Assembly (NCBI GenBank): GCA_017999235.1
Contig: JAGOBN010000099.1
Location: 1-9,535, forward strand
Source of the DNA: Anaerolineales bacterium
GTDB lineage: Bacteria; Chloroflexota; Anaerolineae; Anaerolineales; UBA6663
DNA length: 9,535 bases
Reading direction: 5' to 3'
Part shown: piece after piece, positions 1 through 6,147 of the stretch
Layout: each line of letters opens with the position of its first letter
Numbering within the stretch: the first letter of the stretch is position 1
The notes under the pieces: generated by a model
Told to the model about the DNA's origin: nothing
The model's database searches: none
Seen by the model: only the letters and a program-made list of their open reading frames with translations
Translations under genes and position numbers: made by a program

Positions 1-2114
1 GAGAGCCCCAGCCCAGTGCCTTTGCCGATCGGCTTGGTGGTGAAGAAGGGATCGAACAGCTTTGGCCGGATTGAGTCGGGAATGCCGGCCCCGGTATCGC
101 TTACGCGCAGATACAGCCGGCCGGCGGCGGTGCTGGTCTGCACCGTGATCTCACCGCCTTCGGGCATCGCATCACGCGCATTGGTCAGCAGGTTGATTAG
201 CACCTGCACCAACTGGTTGCGATCACACTGCAACGACGGCAGGTCCGGCGTCAGCTCCGTGACGACCGCCACGTTGGACCAGCTCCGCAGTTGGTGCTCG
301 ATTAGCAGCAGCGTATCGCGCACGACCTCATTCAGATCCGTGGACGCCAGCTGGCCGCTGGAGACCCGCGCATACGTGTGCAGCGACCGGACGATCTCGG
401 CGCACCGCCAGCCGTTGCGCTGGATCACATCCAGGTTGCGGCACAGATAATCCGGCTCCAGGGTGCCGGCCGTCTGCCGCCGCAGCAGGCTCTGGCTGAC
501 CCCGGTGATGACCTGAAGCGGCGAGTTCAATTCATGGGCCACCCCGGCCGCCAGCGTGCCGAGATCGGCCAGTTTTTGCGCATTTAACAGCCAGGCCTGG
601 GTCTGTTTCTGTTCTGTGATGTCAGTCTGCACCGTCACCCAGCAGCGTTCTCCAAAGAACGTCACCGGGCTGGCGCGGCCGACGGTGGTAAACGGGGTGC
701 CATCTTTGCGCCGGTTGGCAAGTTCGCCGATCCAGCGGCCGTGCGTTTCCATGCGCGTCCGCAGATCGGCCAAGAATGCGGCGTTTTCGGCCGGCGGCAG
801 GTCGTTCAGCACCGCCACCGACTGGCCCACCAGTTCGTTGCGCGCATACCCAAACATGTCGTCAAACGCGCGATTGGTGAAAACGATGCGGCCGGCGGCA
901 TTGGAGACGTTGACGCCTTCGGCCATTTCCTCCAGCACGCGCGCCTGGGTGGCCAGCGCCTCGGCCGCGCGCTTGCGTTCGGTGATATCGCGCGTCACGC
1001 CCACCACCTCGATCATCCCGGTCTCCGTGCGGATATACGAGGTGCTGATTTCAGCCCACACCGTGCTGCCATCCTTGCGGCGCAGCAGAAATTCGCCGAC
1101 ATGACCGCCCACCCCGGCTGTGCCGGCGCGGATGGCGCGCACCCGTGCCAGCCATTCGACCCGCACCTGGGCAAAGGCTTCCGGCGTCAACAAGCGCTGG
1201 AGGTTCAGGCTCAGCCATTCGTCAACCGCATAGCCGGTGAGTGACTCCGCGGACGGGCTCACGTAGGTAAAGCGCTCTTGATCCGTGTCATAGGCCCACA
1301 CCACATCGGCCATGTGCTCCGCCAGCAGGCGGTATTGGCGCTCCCGGGTGGCGAGGGCTTCCACCGCCGTCTGCCGCGCCAACTCCAATTCATGGGGCTG
1401 GGTGACATCCCGCAGCACATGGACGGCCCCTTGCGTATGGTCATCCAAGGCGACCGTATAGTTGCGGATCAAAAACCAACCCGGCAGGCGGGGGAACTGC
1501 AGCGGGCCGGCTTCGGCCTGATAAAACTCCGGCGCGGCCTCCGAGGCCTGGTAAAACAGTTCGGCCGGGGACCGGCCCAACAGCGCGTCGTAACCCAAGC
1601 GCAGATAGTGCTTCACCGCATGATTGCACCGCACCACCCGGTCATCCGGTCCGGTGACCAAGACCATATCCGAGACCGCATCCAGCGTGGCTTCCCATTC
1701 CCGCTTGGCGCGCCGGATGGCGTCTTCGGTCTGCTTCACCCGTATTTGCCGGCGCACGCGCTGCTGCACCACGGACAAATTGTAGGGTTTGCTGATGATG
1801 TCCGCGGCGCCGGCCTCAAAGGCCTGCGTCACGGTCTGCAGGTCGTTCATGGCGGTCAGCATGAGGATCGGCACGTTCCGACGCTCGGCATCGGCGCTGA
1901 GGCGCCGGCACACTTCCAGCCCGTCCATCCCGGGCATCACCACATCCAGCAGCACCAGATCCGGCGCCACCCGGGCATAGGTTTCCAGGGCCGCTTCACC
2001 ATCGGCGGCCTCGGCCACGCCATAGCCGCTGTCCAACAGGGCTTTCCGCAGCACAAAGCGCGCCAGATGGTCGTCATCCACTAACAGGATTTGCAGGGGC
2101 GGAGTAACAGTCAC
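1..2114 (-). CDS. Cytoplasmic sensor histidine kinase with N-terminal receiver: REC-PAS-PAS-PAS-HisKA-HATPase (partial, 3' end outside window)
   Basis: Uninterrupted frame of 704 codons from GTG 2114 to the left edge; the C-terminus is missing. A receiver domain fills residues about 7-125 (acidic cluster D13-D15, phosphoacceptor D57 in LLDVVMPGMDG, T87, K109). Three PAS regions follow at about 140-232, 258-378 and 390-502; the second and third end in DITERK- and DITEQK-type PAC tails. HisKA has H527 in GVAHELNSPL, and the ATP-binding domain shows N645 (TNARDAM), D673 (DTGAG) and GTGLGL at the edge. No membrane segment is visible, so the protein is probably cytoplasmic. It would autophosphorylate at H527 in response to PAS-bound signals; the N-terminal receiver probably lets another kinase, plausibly CheA, tune it. 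The GTG start places the receiver core at residue 7; its ribosome-binding site is weak. It lies downstream of the cheW terminator, so it is probably a separate transcript. Its ligand and output partner are not in view. Confidence 0.93.
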   Translation of the reverse strand, partial: MTVTPPLQILLVDDDHLARFVLRKALLDSGYGVAEAADGEAALETYARVAPDLVLLDVVMPGMDGLEVCRRLSADAERRNVPILMLTAMNDLQTVTQAFEAGAADIISKPYNLSVVQQRVRRQIRVKQTEDAIRRAKREWEATLDAVSDMVLVTGPDDRVVRCNHAVKHYLRLGYDALLGRSPAELFYQASEAAPEFYQAEAGPLQFPRLPGWFLIRNYTVALDDHTQGAVHVLRDVTQPHELELARQTAVEALATRERQYRLLAEHMADVVWAYDTDQERFTYVSPSAESLTGYAVDEWLSLNLQRLLTPEAFAQVRVEWLARVRAIRAGTAGVGGHVGEFLLRRKDGSTVWAEISTSYIRTETGMIEVVGVTRDITERKRAAEALATQARVLEEMAEGVNVSNAAGRIVFTNRAFDDMFGYARNELVGQSVAVLNDLPPAENAAFLADLRTRMETHGRWIGELANRRKDGTPFTTVGRASPVTFFGERCWVTVQTDITEQKQTQAWLLNAQKLADLGTLAAGVAHELNSPLQVITGVSQSLLRRQTAGTLEPDYLCRNLDVIQRNGWRCAEIVRSLHTYARVSSGQLASTDLNEVVRDTLLLIEHQLRSWSNVAVVTELTPDLPSLQCDRNQLVQVLINLLTNARDAMPEGGEITVQTSTAAGRLYLRVSDTGAGIPDSIRPKLFDPFFTTKPIGKGTGLGL

Positions 2115-2186
2115 ACCACTTATCCGTAGCCGCGCCAGCGCCAAATCAGCGGACCCGGCGAAGCCTTTGCCAAGGGGAACCTGGCT

Positions 2187-2211
2187 GGGAGACCGGGCAG
2201 CGCCCTCTCCC
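2187..2211 (-). other. Hairpin in the leader of the sensor kinase gene
   Basis: Inverted repeat GGGAGA (2187-2192) / TCTCCC (2206-2211), continued after a 2-nt bulge by GGGC / GCCC around a 3-nt loop. It lies about 75 nt upstream of the kinase GTG. No T tract follows on either strand, so it is not an intrinsic terminator. It may be a structured 5' leader element; this rests on base pairing only. Confidence 0.35.
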
Positions 2212-2246
2212 GGCCGCCGCGGTTCACAAACCAACAACGCAGTCTG

Positions 2247-2275
2247 TTAATACGGCGGCCGGCCGGCCGCGTCCA
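2247..2275 (-). promoter_or_regulatory. Candidate promoter of the sensor kinase gene, with a 16-nt palindrome in the spacer
   Basis: On the minus strand, TGGACG (2275-2270, 4 of 6 to TTGACA) and TATTAA (2252-2247, 4 of 6 to TATAAT) are separated by exactly 17 nt. A perfect 16-nt palindrome, GCGGCCGGCCGGCCGC (2255-2270), covers nearly all of the spacer. It sits after the cheW terminator and before the kinase start, where a promoter is needed, and would give a leader of about 125 nt. The palindrome could be an operator. Both hexamers are imperfect, so this is a candidate only. Confidence 0.3.
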
Positions 2276-2305
2276 TAAACTAGCGCTGAAAACCCCGGCC
2301 CAGTC

Positions 2306-2334
2306 AAAAAAAAAGGCGGCCAGGGCCGGCCGCC
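2306..2334 (-). terminator. Rho-independent terminator after cheW
   Basis: Read on the minus strand: GGCGGCC (2334-2328), 6-nt loop GGCCCT, GGCCGCC (2321-2315), then nine consecutive T (2314-2306). The 7-bp all-GC stem is perfect and the T run is uninterrupted, which is the canonical layout. It begins 27 nt past the cheW stop codon and ends the chemotaxis transcript before the sensor kinase gene. Confidence 0.92.
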
Positions 2335-2361
2335 AGAGATCCAGACCCGACCGCGCAGCCG

Positions 2362-2817
2362 TCACACCAGCGGCAGCCCACTCAGGGCCGTCTGCTCCTG
2401 AAACGACAGCACCTTCCCGATATCCAGCAAGATGACCAGCCGGTCGGAAATCTTGGCAATCCCACGGATGAAGGCCGAATCGACCGTGGTCACAATGGGG
2501 GAAGGCGGTTCGATGGCCTCGGTACTGACCCGCAGCACCTCGCTCACGCCGTCCACCACGATCCCCACGGTGACGCCGCCCATCTCCACCACCACAATCC
2601 GCATAGCCTTGCCGCCGTCGCCGCGCGGCAGCCCAAAGCGCCGGCGCAGATCGATCACCGGCAGCACCTTGCCGCGCAAATTCGTGACGCCCTCCACAAA
2701 TTCCGGCGCCCGGGGCACCGCCGTGATGGCCTGCATTTTGATAATGCCTTCCACCGCCGCGATATCGACACCATATTGTTCGTTGGCCAGATCAAAGACG
2801 ACGAGTTGATTTTCCAT
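2362..2817 (-). CDS. cheW: CheW, chemotaxis coupling protein
   Basis: A 151-residue protein, usual CheW length, consisting of one CheW/SH3-like domain. It opens NQLVVFDLANEQYGVDI and carries the family core NLRGKVLPVIDLRRRFGL at about residues 46-63, followed by the second half (IVVVEMGGVTVGIVVDGV, then SDRLVILLDIGKVL). CheW bridges chemoreceptor signalling tips and the CheA P5 domain in cytoplasmic arrays. I chose ATG 2817 because it places the domain at residue 3; GAAGG lies upstream, but at the long spacing of about 14 nt. An in-frame GTG at 2904 would add 29 low-complexity residues (Ser/Ala-rich) without a ribosome-binding site, so I reject it. The gene is separated from the upstream cheX by 325 nt of non-coding DNA and is followed by a strong terminator. 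Confidence 0.95.
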   Translation of the reverse strand: MENQLVVFDLANEQYGVDIAAVEGIIKMQAITAVPRAPEFVEGVTNLRGKVLPVIDLRRRFGLPRGDGGKAMRIVVVEMGGVTVGIVVDGVSEVLRVSTEAIEPPSPIVTTVDSAFIRGIAKISDRLVILLDIGKVLSFQEQTALSGLPLV

Positions 2818-2850
2818 TGTGCTTGTCCGCACCTTCGTAAACGAACGCGG

Positions 2851-2876
2851 CTGTCCGGCGGCGCTGTCCGCCGCCG
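2851..2876. repeat. Imperfect 13-nt tandem repeat, two copies
   Basis: CTGTCCGGCGGCG (2851-2863) is followed directly by CTGTCCGCCGCCG (2864-2876), with 12 of 13 positions identical. It lies in the cheX-cheW gap, 40 nt upstream of the cheW start. The second copy contains the strand that could pair with 3130-3138. This may be replication slippage in GC-rich DNA. Confidence 0.6.
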
Positions 2877-2973
2877 AAGGAGTCGAACCCTCGGCCTCCG
2901 GCACTTGGGGGTTGCCAAGCTCATCCGGCCCAGCGGACGGCGCCGCCTGAAGCTGAGCGCCCTAGCTGCCCTG

Positions 2974-3002
2974 AGCGTAGCGCCGCCGGCCCGCGCTGTC
3001 AG
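2974..3002 (-). promoter_or_regulatory. Weak candidate promoter for cheW
   Basis: On the minus strand, CTGACA (3002-2997, 5 of 6 to TTGACA) is followed after 17 nt by TACGCT (2979-2974, only 3 of 6 to TATAAT). It lies about 157 nt before the cheW start, inside the long gap where an internal promoter would be expected. The weak -10 keeps confidence low, and transcription may simply read through from cheX. Confidence 0.2.
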
Positions 3003-3020
3003 TAAATGGCCGCTGAAGAA

Positions 3021-3043
3021 CGGCTAAAGCCCAGCTTAAGCCG
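3021..3043 (-). other. Hairpin in the cheX-cheW gap
   Basis: CGGCTTAAGC and GCTTTAGCCG form a 10-position stem with a single T-T mismatch around a 3-nt loop (TGG). No T tract follows, so it is not a terminator for cheX. It is one of several stems in this gap. Confidence 0.4.
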
Positions 3044-3057
3044 AGTACCGCTAATAC

Positions 3058-3079
3058 CCGTCCGCTTGATGATGGACGG
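3058..3079 (-). other. Hairpin in the cheX-cheW gap
   Basis: CCGTCC (3079-3074 on the minus strand) and GGACGG (3063-3058) form a perfect 6-bp stem around a 10-nt loop, ATCATCAAGC. It lies 64 nt after the cheX stop codon and lacks a T tract. Confidence 0.4.
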
Positions 3080-3142
3080 CCATGTCTCGATTAACGCTGA
3101 CAACGGGCAACTCGAATCCACCTAATTCAGGCGGACAGGGCC

Positions 3143-3670
3143 CTAGCGATTCAGCCCCACACTCGGACGCGCCGGCACCGGCAGCGCGGCGGCGCTGACT
3201 CCGCGGCTGGCGCCCTCCCGCAGCGCCAATTGGATCATCACCGCGCCTACCTCCGTGTCCAGCGGCACCATGAGGCGCGGGACATCCAGGGTGGAAATGT
3301 GCGCACCGCGCCCCACCAGCAAGGTGGGCGGCGAGATGGTGGTCTCAAAGCCGGCCTCGGAGAGCTTGACACTGGCCCGGCCGGTGATGACGTTGCCGAG
3401 TTCGGCCACGCCGCTTTGCGCCAGGCCATCCAGTTCCACCAACGGCTCGCCCAGCATCCGGGATCCAAATTCGATCGCGGTCTGCGCCGTCATGCTGTAA
3501 AAAACCGTCCCCTGCACCCCGCCCACCAAGCTCAGGATCACAGTGACGTCATCGGTGACATAGGGCAGCTTGTCCAGGGACAGGCCGCCGCGCGTGATAT
3601 GCACGCCGGCCTCGGCCTGCAGCACCTCAAACGCCGCTTCCACAAACGGATTCAGGAATTTGACGTTCAT
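3143..3670 (-). CDS. cheX: CheX-like CheY-P phosphatase (second tandem copy)
   Basis: 175 residues, the usual CheX length. The CheC/CheX/FliY signature S-x3-E-x2-N is intact in SGVAELGN, with catalytic-type E90 and N93, followed about 20 residues later by the conserved prolines (ISPP, 112-115). One such helix is typical of CheX, which works as a dimer and dephosphorylates CheY-P to end the signal. The N-terminus MNVKFLNPFVEAA is identical to that of the upstream paralogue; by eye about 88 of the first 152 aligned residues match. ATG 3670 overlaps the upstream gene's TGA (ATGA), suggesting translational coupling; GGGAAAGGG lies just upstream. The last 25 residues are Ala/Pro-rich and diverge from the paralogue. 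The symbol reflects family membership rather than proven orthology. Confidence 0.9.
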   Translation of the reverse strand: MNVKFLNPFVEAAFEVLQAEAGVHITRGGLSLDKLPYVTDDVTVILSLVGGVQGTVFYSMTAQTAIEFGSRMLGEPLVELDGLAQSGVAELGNVITGRASVKLSEAGFETTISPPTLLVGRGAHISTLDVPRLMVPLDTEVGAVMIQLALREGASRGVSAAALPVPARPSVGLNR

Positions 3671-4215
3671 CCGCGGCCCTTTCCCGCCGGCGCCAGAGCG
3701 CCCTCCGCATTAATCAAGACGGGCACCACCGCCGCTGCGCCGCGCCCGTCCGCCTGGCTCTCCCGCAGGGCCAGATGGACAGTGATGCGGCCCAGTTCAC
3801 ACTCCAACGGCACCACGATCCGGGAAAAATCCAGGGTGGATACCGTGACGCCCTGGCCGTGGATCAGCGTCGGCGGCGAGATCTCCGCCGCCACGCCAGT
3901 GTTGGCGAGTTTGATGCTGGCCCGGCCGGTGATCACATTGCCGAGTTCCGCTACCCCGCTCTGCGCCAGGCTGTCAAACTTATCAAACTCCTGCGCCATC
4001 ATCCGGGATACCAGCGCCAAGCCGGTGGCCGCCGACAGCCCGTACAACACCACGCCCTGTACCTGGCCCACCATACTGATGAGGACTGTGACCTCATCCG
4101 AGGTCAACGCGGATTTCTGGAGTGAAAGCGCGCCTCGGCTCAGGCTGACCCCGACTTCCGCGCCCAGAACCTCGTTGGCGGCTTCCACAAACGGGTTCAA
4201 GAACTTGACGTTCAT
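3667..4215 (-). CDS. cheX: CheX-like CheY-P phosphatase (first tandem copy)
   Basis: 182 residues with the same single CheX domain as the next gene. The stretch at residues 83-100, including SGVAELGN with E90 and N93, is identical in both copies, so both should be catalytically competent on CheY-P or a related phospho-receiver. The start ATG 4215 is well supported: the upstream strand reads GGAGGAAGG followed by 9 nt and ATG, one of the strongest ribosome-binding sites in the operon. It lies 28 nt after the cheR stop and overlaps the second copy by 4 nt. The copies differ mainly around residues 59-82 and at the C-terminus (here ending in a Gly/Arg-rich tail), which may indicate different partners. 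Whether they form homo- or heterodimers cannot be told from sequence. Confidence 0.9.
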   Translation of the reverse strand: MNVKFLNPFVEAANEVLGAEVGVSLSRGALSLQKSALTSDEVTVLISMVGQVQGVVLYGLSAATGLALVSRMMAQEFDKFDSLAQSGVAELGNVITGRASIKLANTGVAAEISPPTLIHGQGVTVSTLDFSRIVVPLECELGRITVHLALRESQADGRGAAAVVPVLINAEGALAPAGKGRG

Positions 4216-4243
4216 ACAGGCTTACCTTCCTCCGCCGACCCGG

Positions 4244-5023
4244 TCAGGCTTTCTGATAGAACGAGATGCCGCTGTTGCGGAAACCCAGATCCTGGGCTTT
4301 GGGCACAATCTCTGTACCCCCGACAAACAACACCCCGCCCGGCCGCAGCGCCTGATAAAACTTTTGGTAGAGCTGCGCCTTCGCGGCTTCGGTGAAATAA
4401 ATGACCACATTTCGGCAGACAATCAGGTCAAAGTCCGTCTCGAAATCGTCGGCCAGCATGTTCTGCTCGCGAAAAACGACCCGGCTTGCCACCTGAGTCC
4501 GCACATACCACGGCGGGCCGCCGGGATCAAAAAAGGCCTGCCGCTGCTGGGCGGTGACATTTTGGACATCCTCAGCTGAGTACGGCCCGCGCGCCTTGGC
4601 CTTGGCCAGCGCGCCGCGATCCAGATCGGTCCCCAAAATCGTGTGCCGGCGCGCCGGCGTCACCTCTTCCAACAACATCGCCAGACTGTACGGTTCCAGC
4701 CCGAGCGAACAGCCCGCGCTCCACACGCGCAGGCGCGGCCGACCCGCCAGGAGCGCCGGCAGCACGGTCTGCCGGAGCGCCTGCCAGCGCTCCGGATCCC
4801 GAAAGAAGGCCGAGACATTGATGGTGAGGTAGTCCCGCAGGCGGGATAGTTCGCCGGCGTCCGAGCGCACGCGGTGCAGATAGTCCGCCCAGGAGGCCGA
4901 GCCGGAGCGCACCAGCCACGAATCGAGCCGGCGCTTCATCTGCTCGTCTTTGTAATACTCGAGGTTGATATCCAGCAACCCCCGGATCGTGCGTTTGACT
5001 TGGGTATAGACTTCGGCTTCCAT
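4244..5023 (-). CDS. cheR: CheR, chemoreceptor glutamate methyltransferase
   Basis: 259 residues, a typical CheR length. It transfers methyl groups from S-adenosylmethionine to receptor glutamates during adaptation, opposing CheB. The N-terminal helical domain covers about residues 1-75 and contains the conserved TINVSAFFRD. The Rossmann-type catalytic domain follows: RVWSAGC (99-105), GTDLD (131-135), then CRNVVIYF (203-210) and LRPGGVLFVGGTE (226-238). The SAM-loop reads GCSLGLEPYS where many relatives have GCSTGEEPYS; the Glu-Pro-Tyr core is retained. No TPR or pentapeptide-tether extension is present. ATG 5023 is preceded by AAGGAG (5041-5036), which overlaps the end of cheB, with a long spacing of 12 nt. 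The cheB stop is 9 nt upstream, consistent with co-translation of the methylation pair. Confidence 0.96.
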   Translation of the reverse strand: MEAEVYTQVKRTIRGLLDINLEYYKDEQMKRRLDSWLVRSGSASWADYLHRVRSDAGELSRLRDYLTINVSAFFRDPERWQALRQTVLPALLAGRPRLRVWSAGCSLGLEPYSLAMLLEEVTPARRHTILGTDLDRGALAKAKARGPYSAEDVQNVTAQQRQAFFDPGGPPWYVRTQVASRVVFREQNMLADDFETDFDLIVCRNVVIYFTEAAKAQLYQKFYQALRPGGVLFVGGTEIVPKAQDLGFRNSGISFYQKA

Positions 5024-5032
5024 CGCGGCGGG

Positions 5033-6145
5033 CTACTCCTTCACCAAACGCTCCAGGGCGCGCCCAACTTCGGTCAATGGCACCACCACGTCCGCCGCCT
5101 CGGCCTCCACCACGCTGCGCGGCATCCCCCACACCACGCAGGACGACTCGGCCTCGGCGATCACCCGGCCGCCGGCGCCGCGGATCAGCAGCGCGCCGTT
5201 GGTGCCGTCGCGCCCCATGCCGGTCAGTACCACGCCGATGGTGGCCGACCGGTAGCGCTGCGCCACAGAGGTCATGGTCACGTCGATGGCCGGCCGAACA
5301 CCGTGGACGGTCGGGTTCTGGTTGAGCGCGATCCGGTCTTGGGCGTCCAAGGTCATATGAAAGCCGCCCGGCGCCAGCAGAATCTGGCCGACCTCGAGCG
5401 CGTCCCCGGGCTCGGCTTCCTTCACCCGCAGCGCCGCCGTTTGATCCAGCCGATCCGCCAGGGAGCGCGTAAAGCCCACCGGCATGTGCTGCACAATCAG
5501 CACCGCCGCGGGGAAACCCGCCGCCAGCTCGGGGATGACGGTGTTCAAAGCCCGGGGGCCGCCGGTCGATGAGCCAATCACCACCACCTTGTCCTGCGGC
5601 GTCAGGCGGCGCGTGCTCTTAGACCCGTTGGCATGGTGGGCCGGCGCGCTGAACGGCCGGGCGGGCCGGGCCGGCGCGGCGCTGGGCGGCGCCACCCGCG
5701 CGCGGGCCGCCGCCCGCACCTTGGCCACCACCTCGTCCATGACGGTCCGCATGTTGGCTTTGGCCACGGGCTTGGCCACGAAATCCACCGCCCCCAGGGT
5801 TAAGGCTTGCACGGTCTCGCGCGCGCCGTCAGTGGTCAAGCTGCTGAGCATGATCACCGGGCGCGGCTGAGTGGCCATGATTTCCCGCAGGGTCGAGAGC
5901 CCGTCCAGGCGCGGCATCTCGACATCCAGGGTGATGACATCGGGTTTCAATTGCGGAATCAGGTCGAGCGCTTCCCGGCCATCCCGCGCCGCGCCCACCA
6001 CGGTCAACCCCGGCGTTTCCCCCAGGAATTTGCCGATGGTAAACCGCATGTAGGCGGAATCGTCCACCACCAGCACCCGGATCATGGGCGCCTCGGTTTC
6101 CGGCCCCGCCAGCGGCCGCGGCCCAGCCGGCCGTGAGATGGTCAT
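5033..6145 (-). CDS. cheB: CheB, receptor methylesterase/deamidase response regulator
   Basis: 370 residues: receiver, linker, CheB methylesterase domain. The receiver (about 21-140) has D28-D29, phosphoacceptor D74 in LDVEMP and K125. An Ala/Pro/Arg-rich linker spans about 145-180. The esterase domain shows the catalytic set in order: S193 in GSSTGG, H220 in QHMP, and D313 in TGMGRDG. It ends with the family motif CVVWGMPRSV. When phosphorylated by CheA it demethylates receptors, giving negative feedback. Two starts are possible. ATG 6145 lies 2 nt after the cheY stop, good for coupling but without a Shine-Dalgarno sequence. ATG 6085 (residue 21, MIRVLVVDDS) is where family members usually begin and has GAGG 5 nt upstream. 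I report the longer span but regard 6085 as about equally likely. Confidence 0.95.
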   Translation of the reverse strand: MTISRPAGPRPLAGPETEAPMIRVLVVDDSAYMRFTIGKFLGETPGLTVVGAARDGREALDLIPQLKPDVITLDVEMPRLDGLSTLREIMATQPRPVIMLSSLTTDGARETVQALTLGAVDFVAKPVAKANMRTVMDEVVAKVRAAARARVAPPSAAPARPARPFSAPAHHANGSKSTRRLTPQDKVVVIGSSTGGPRALNTVIPELAAGFPAAVLIVQHMPVGFTRSLADRLDQTAALRVKEAEPGDALEVGQILLAPGGFHMTLDAQDRIALNQNPTVHGVRPAIDVTMTSVAQRYRSATIGVVLTGMGRDGTNGALLIRGAGGRVIAEAESSCVVWGMPRSVVEAEAADVVVPLTEVGRALERLVKE

Positions 6146-6147
6146 GG

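Larger units (their letters stand above)
2864..3138 (-). other. Structured non-coding region between cheX and cheW (possible leader RNA or tmRNA-like RNA)
   Basis: The 325-nt gap 2818-3142 holds no convincing gene. On the minus strand its outer parts can pair perfectly: CTGTCCGCC (3138-3130) with GGCGGACAG (2872-2864). The latter directly follows an 8-bp hairpin with a 7-nt loop TTCGACT (2895-2873, one G-U pair) that looks like a tRNA T arm. Nested inside are GTTGCC (3111-3106) with GGCAAC (2916-2911), and CAGCG (3099-3095) with CGCTG (2935-2931). TGGATTCGA (3120-3112) precedes the inner helix, as in the 5' domain of tmRNA. Two further hairpins lie at 3079-3058 and 3043-3021. Against a true tmRNA: the stacked stem is 17 bp rather than 12, there is no CCA, no G-U pair marks an alanine acceptor, and no tag frame is recognisable. 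It could equally be a structured cheW leader or chance pairing in GC-rich DNA. Confidence 0.25.

Noticed and set aside
1278..2084. Open frame of 268 codons on the plus strand
   Set aside because: It is antisense to the receiver and PAS regions of the sensor kinase, which are clearly coding on the minus strand.
2120..2365. 81-codon minus-strand frame between cheW and the kinase
   Set aside because: It overlaps the intrinsic terminator (its Phe run is the T tract) and the candidate promoter, and has no family resemblance.
2873..2895. A tRNA gene, suggested by the T-arm-like hairpin
   Set aside because: No anticodon arm or D arm fits within the 50-60 nt upstream, and no matching 7-bp acceptor stem is found at tRNA distance.
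2818..2904. Longer CheW starting at GTG 2904
   Set aside because: The extra 29 residues are Ser/Ala-rich, the GTG has no ribosome-binding site, and CheW proteins normally begin within a few residues of the domain.
3021..3079. A cyclic-di-GMP (GEMM) riboswitch ahead of cheW, considered because of the MshEN link
   Set aside because: The two hairpins do not carry the conserved GEMM loop and junction sequences I would expect, so there is no support.
2864..3138. A complete, standard tmRNA (ssrA)
   Set aside because: It lacks CCA, a G-U alanine identity pair, a recognisable tag frame ending in Ala-Ala, and the standard 7+5 bp acceptor/T-arm stack. It is kept only as a tmRNA-like structural candidate.
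3230..4579. Open frame of 449 codons on the plus strand
   Set aside because: It is antisense to both cheX genes and cheR, has no recognisable domain, and its composition reflects high-GC stop depletion.
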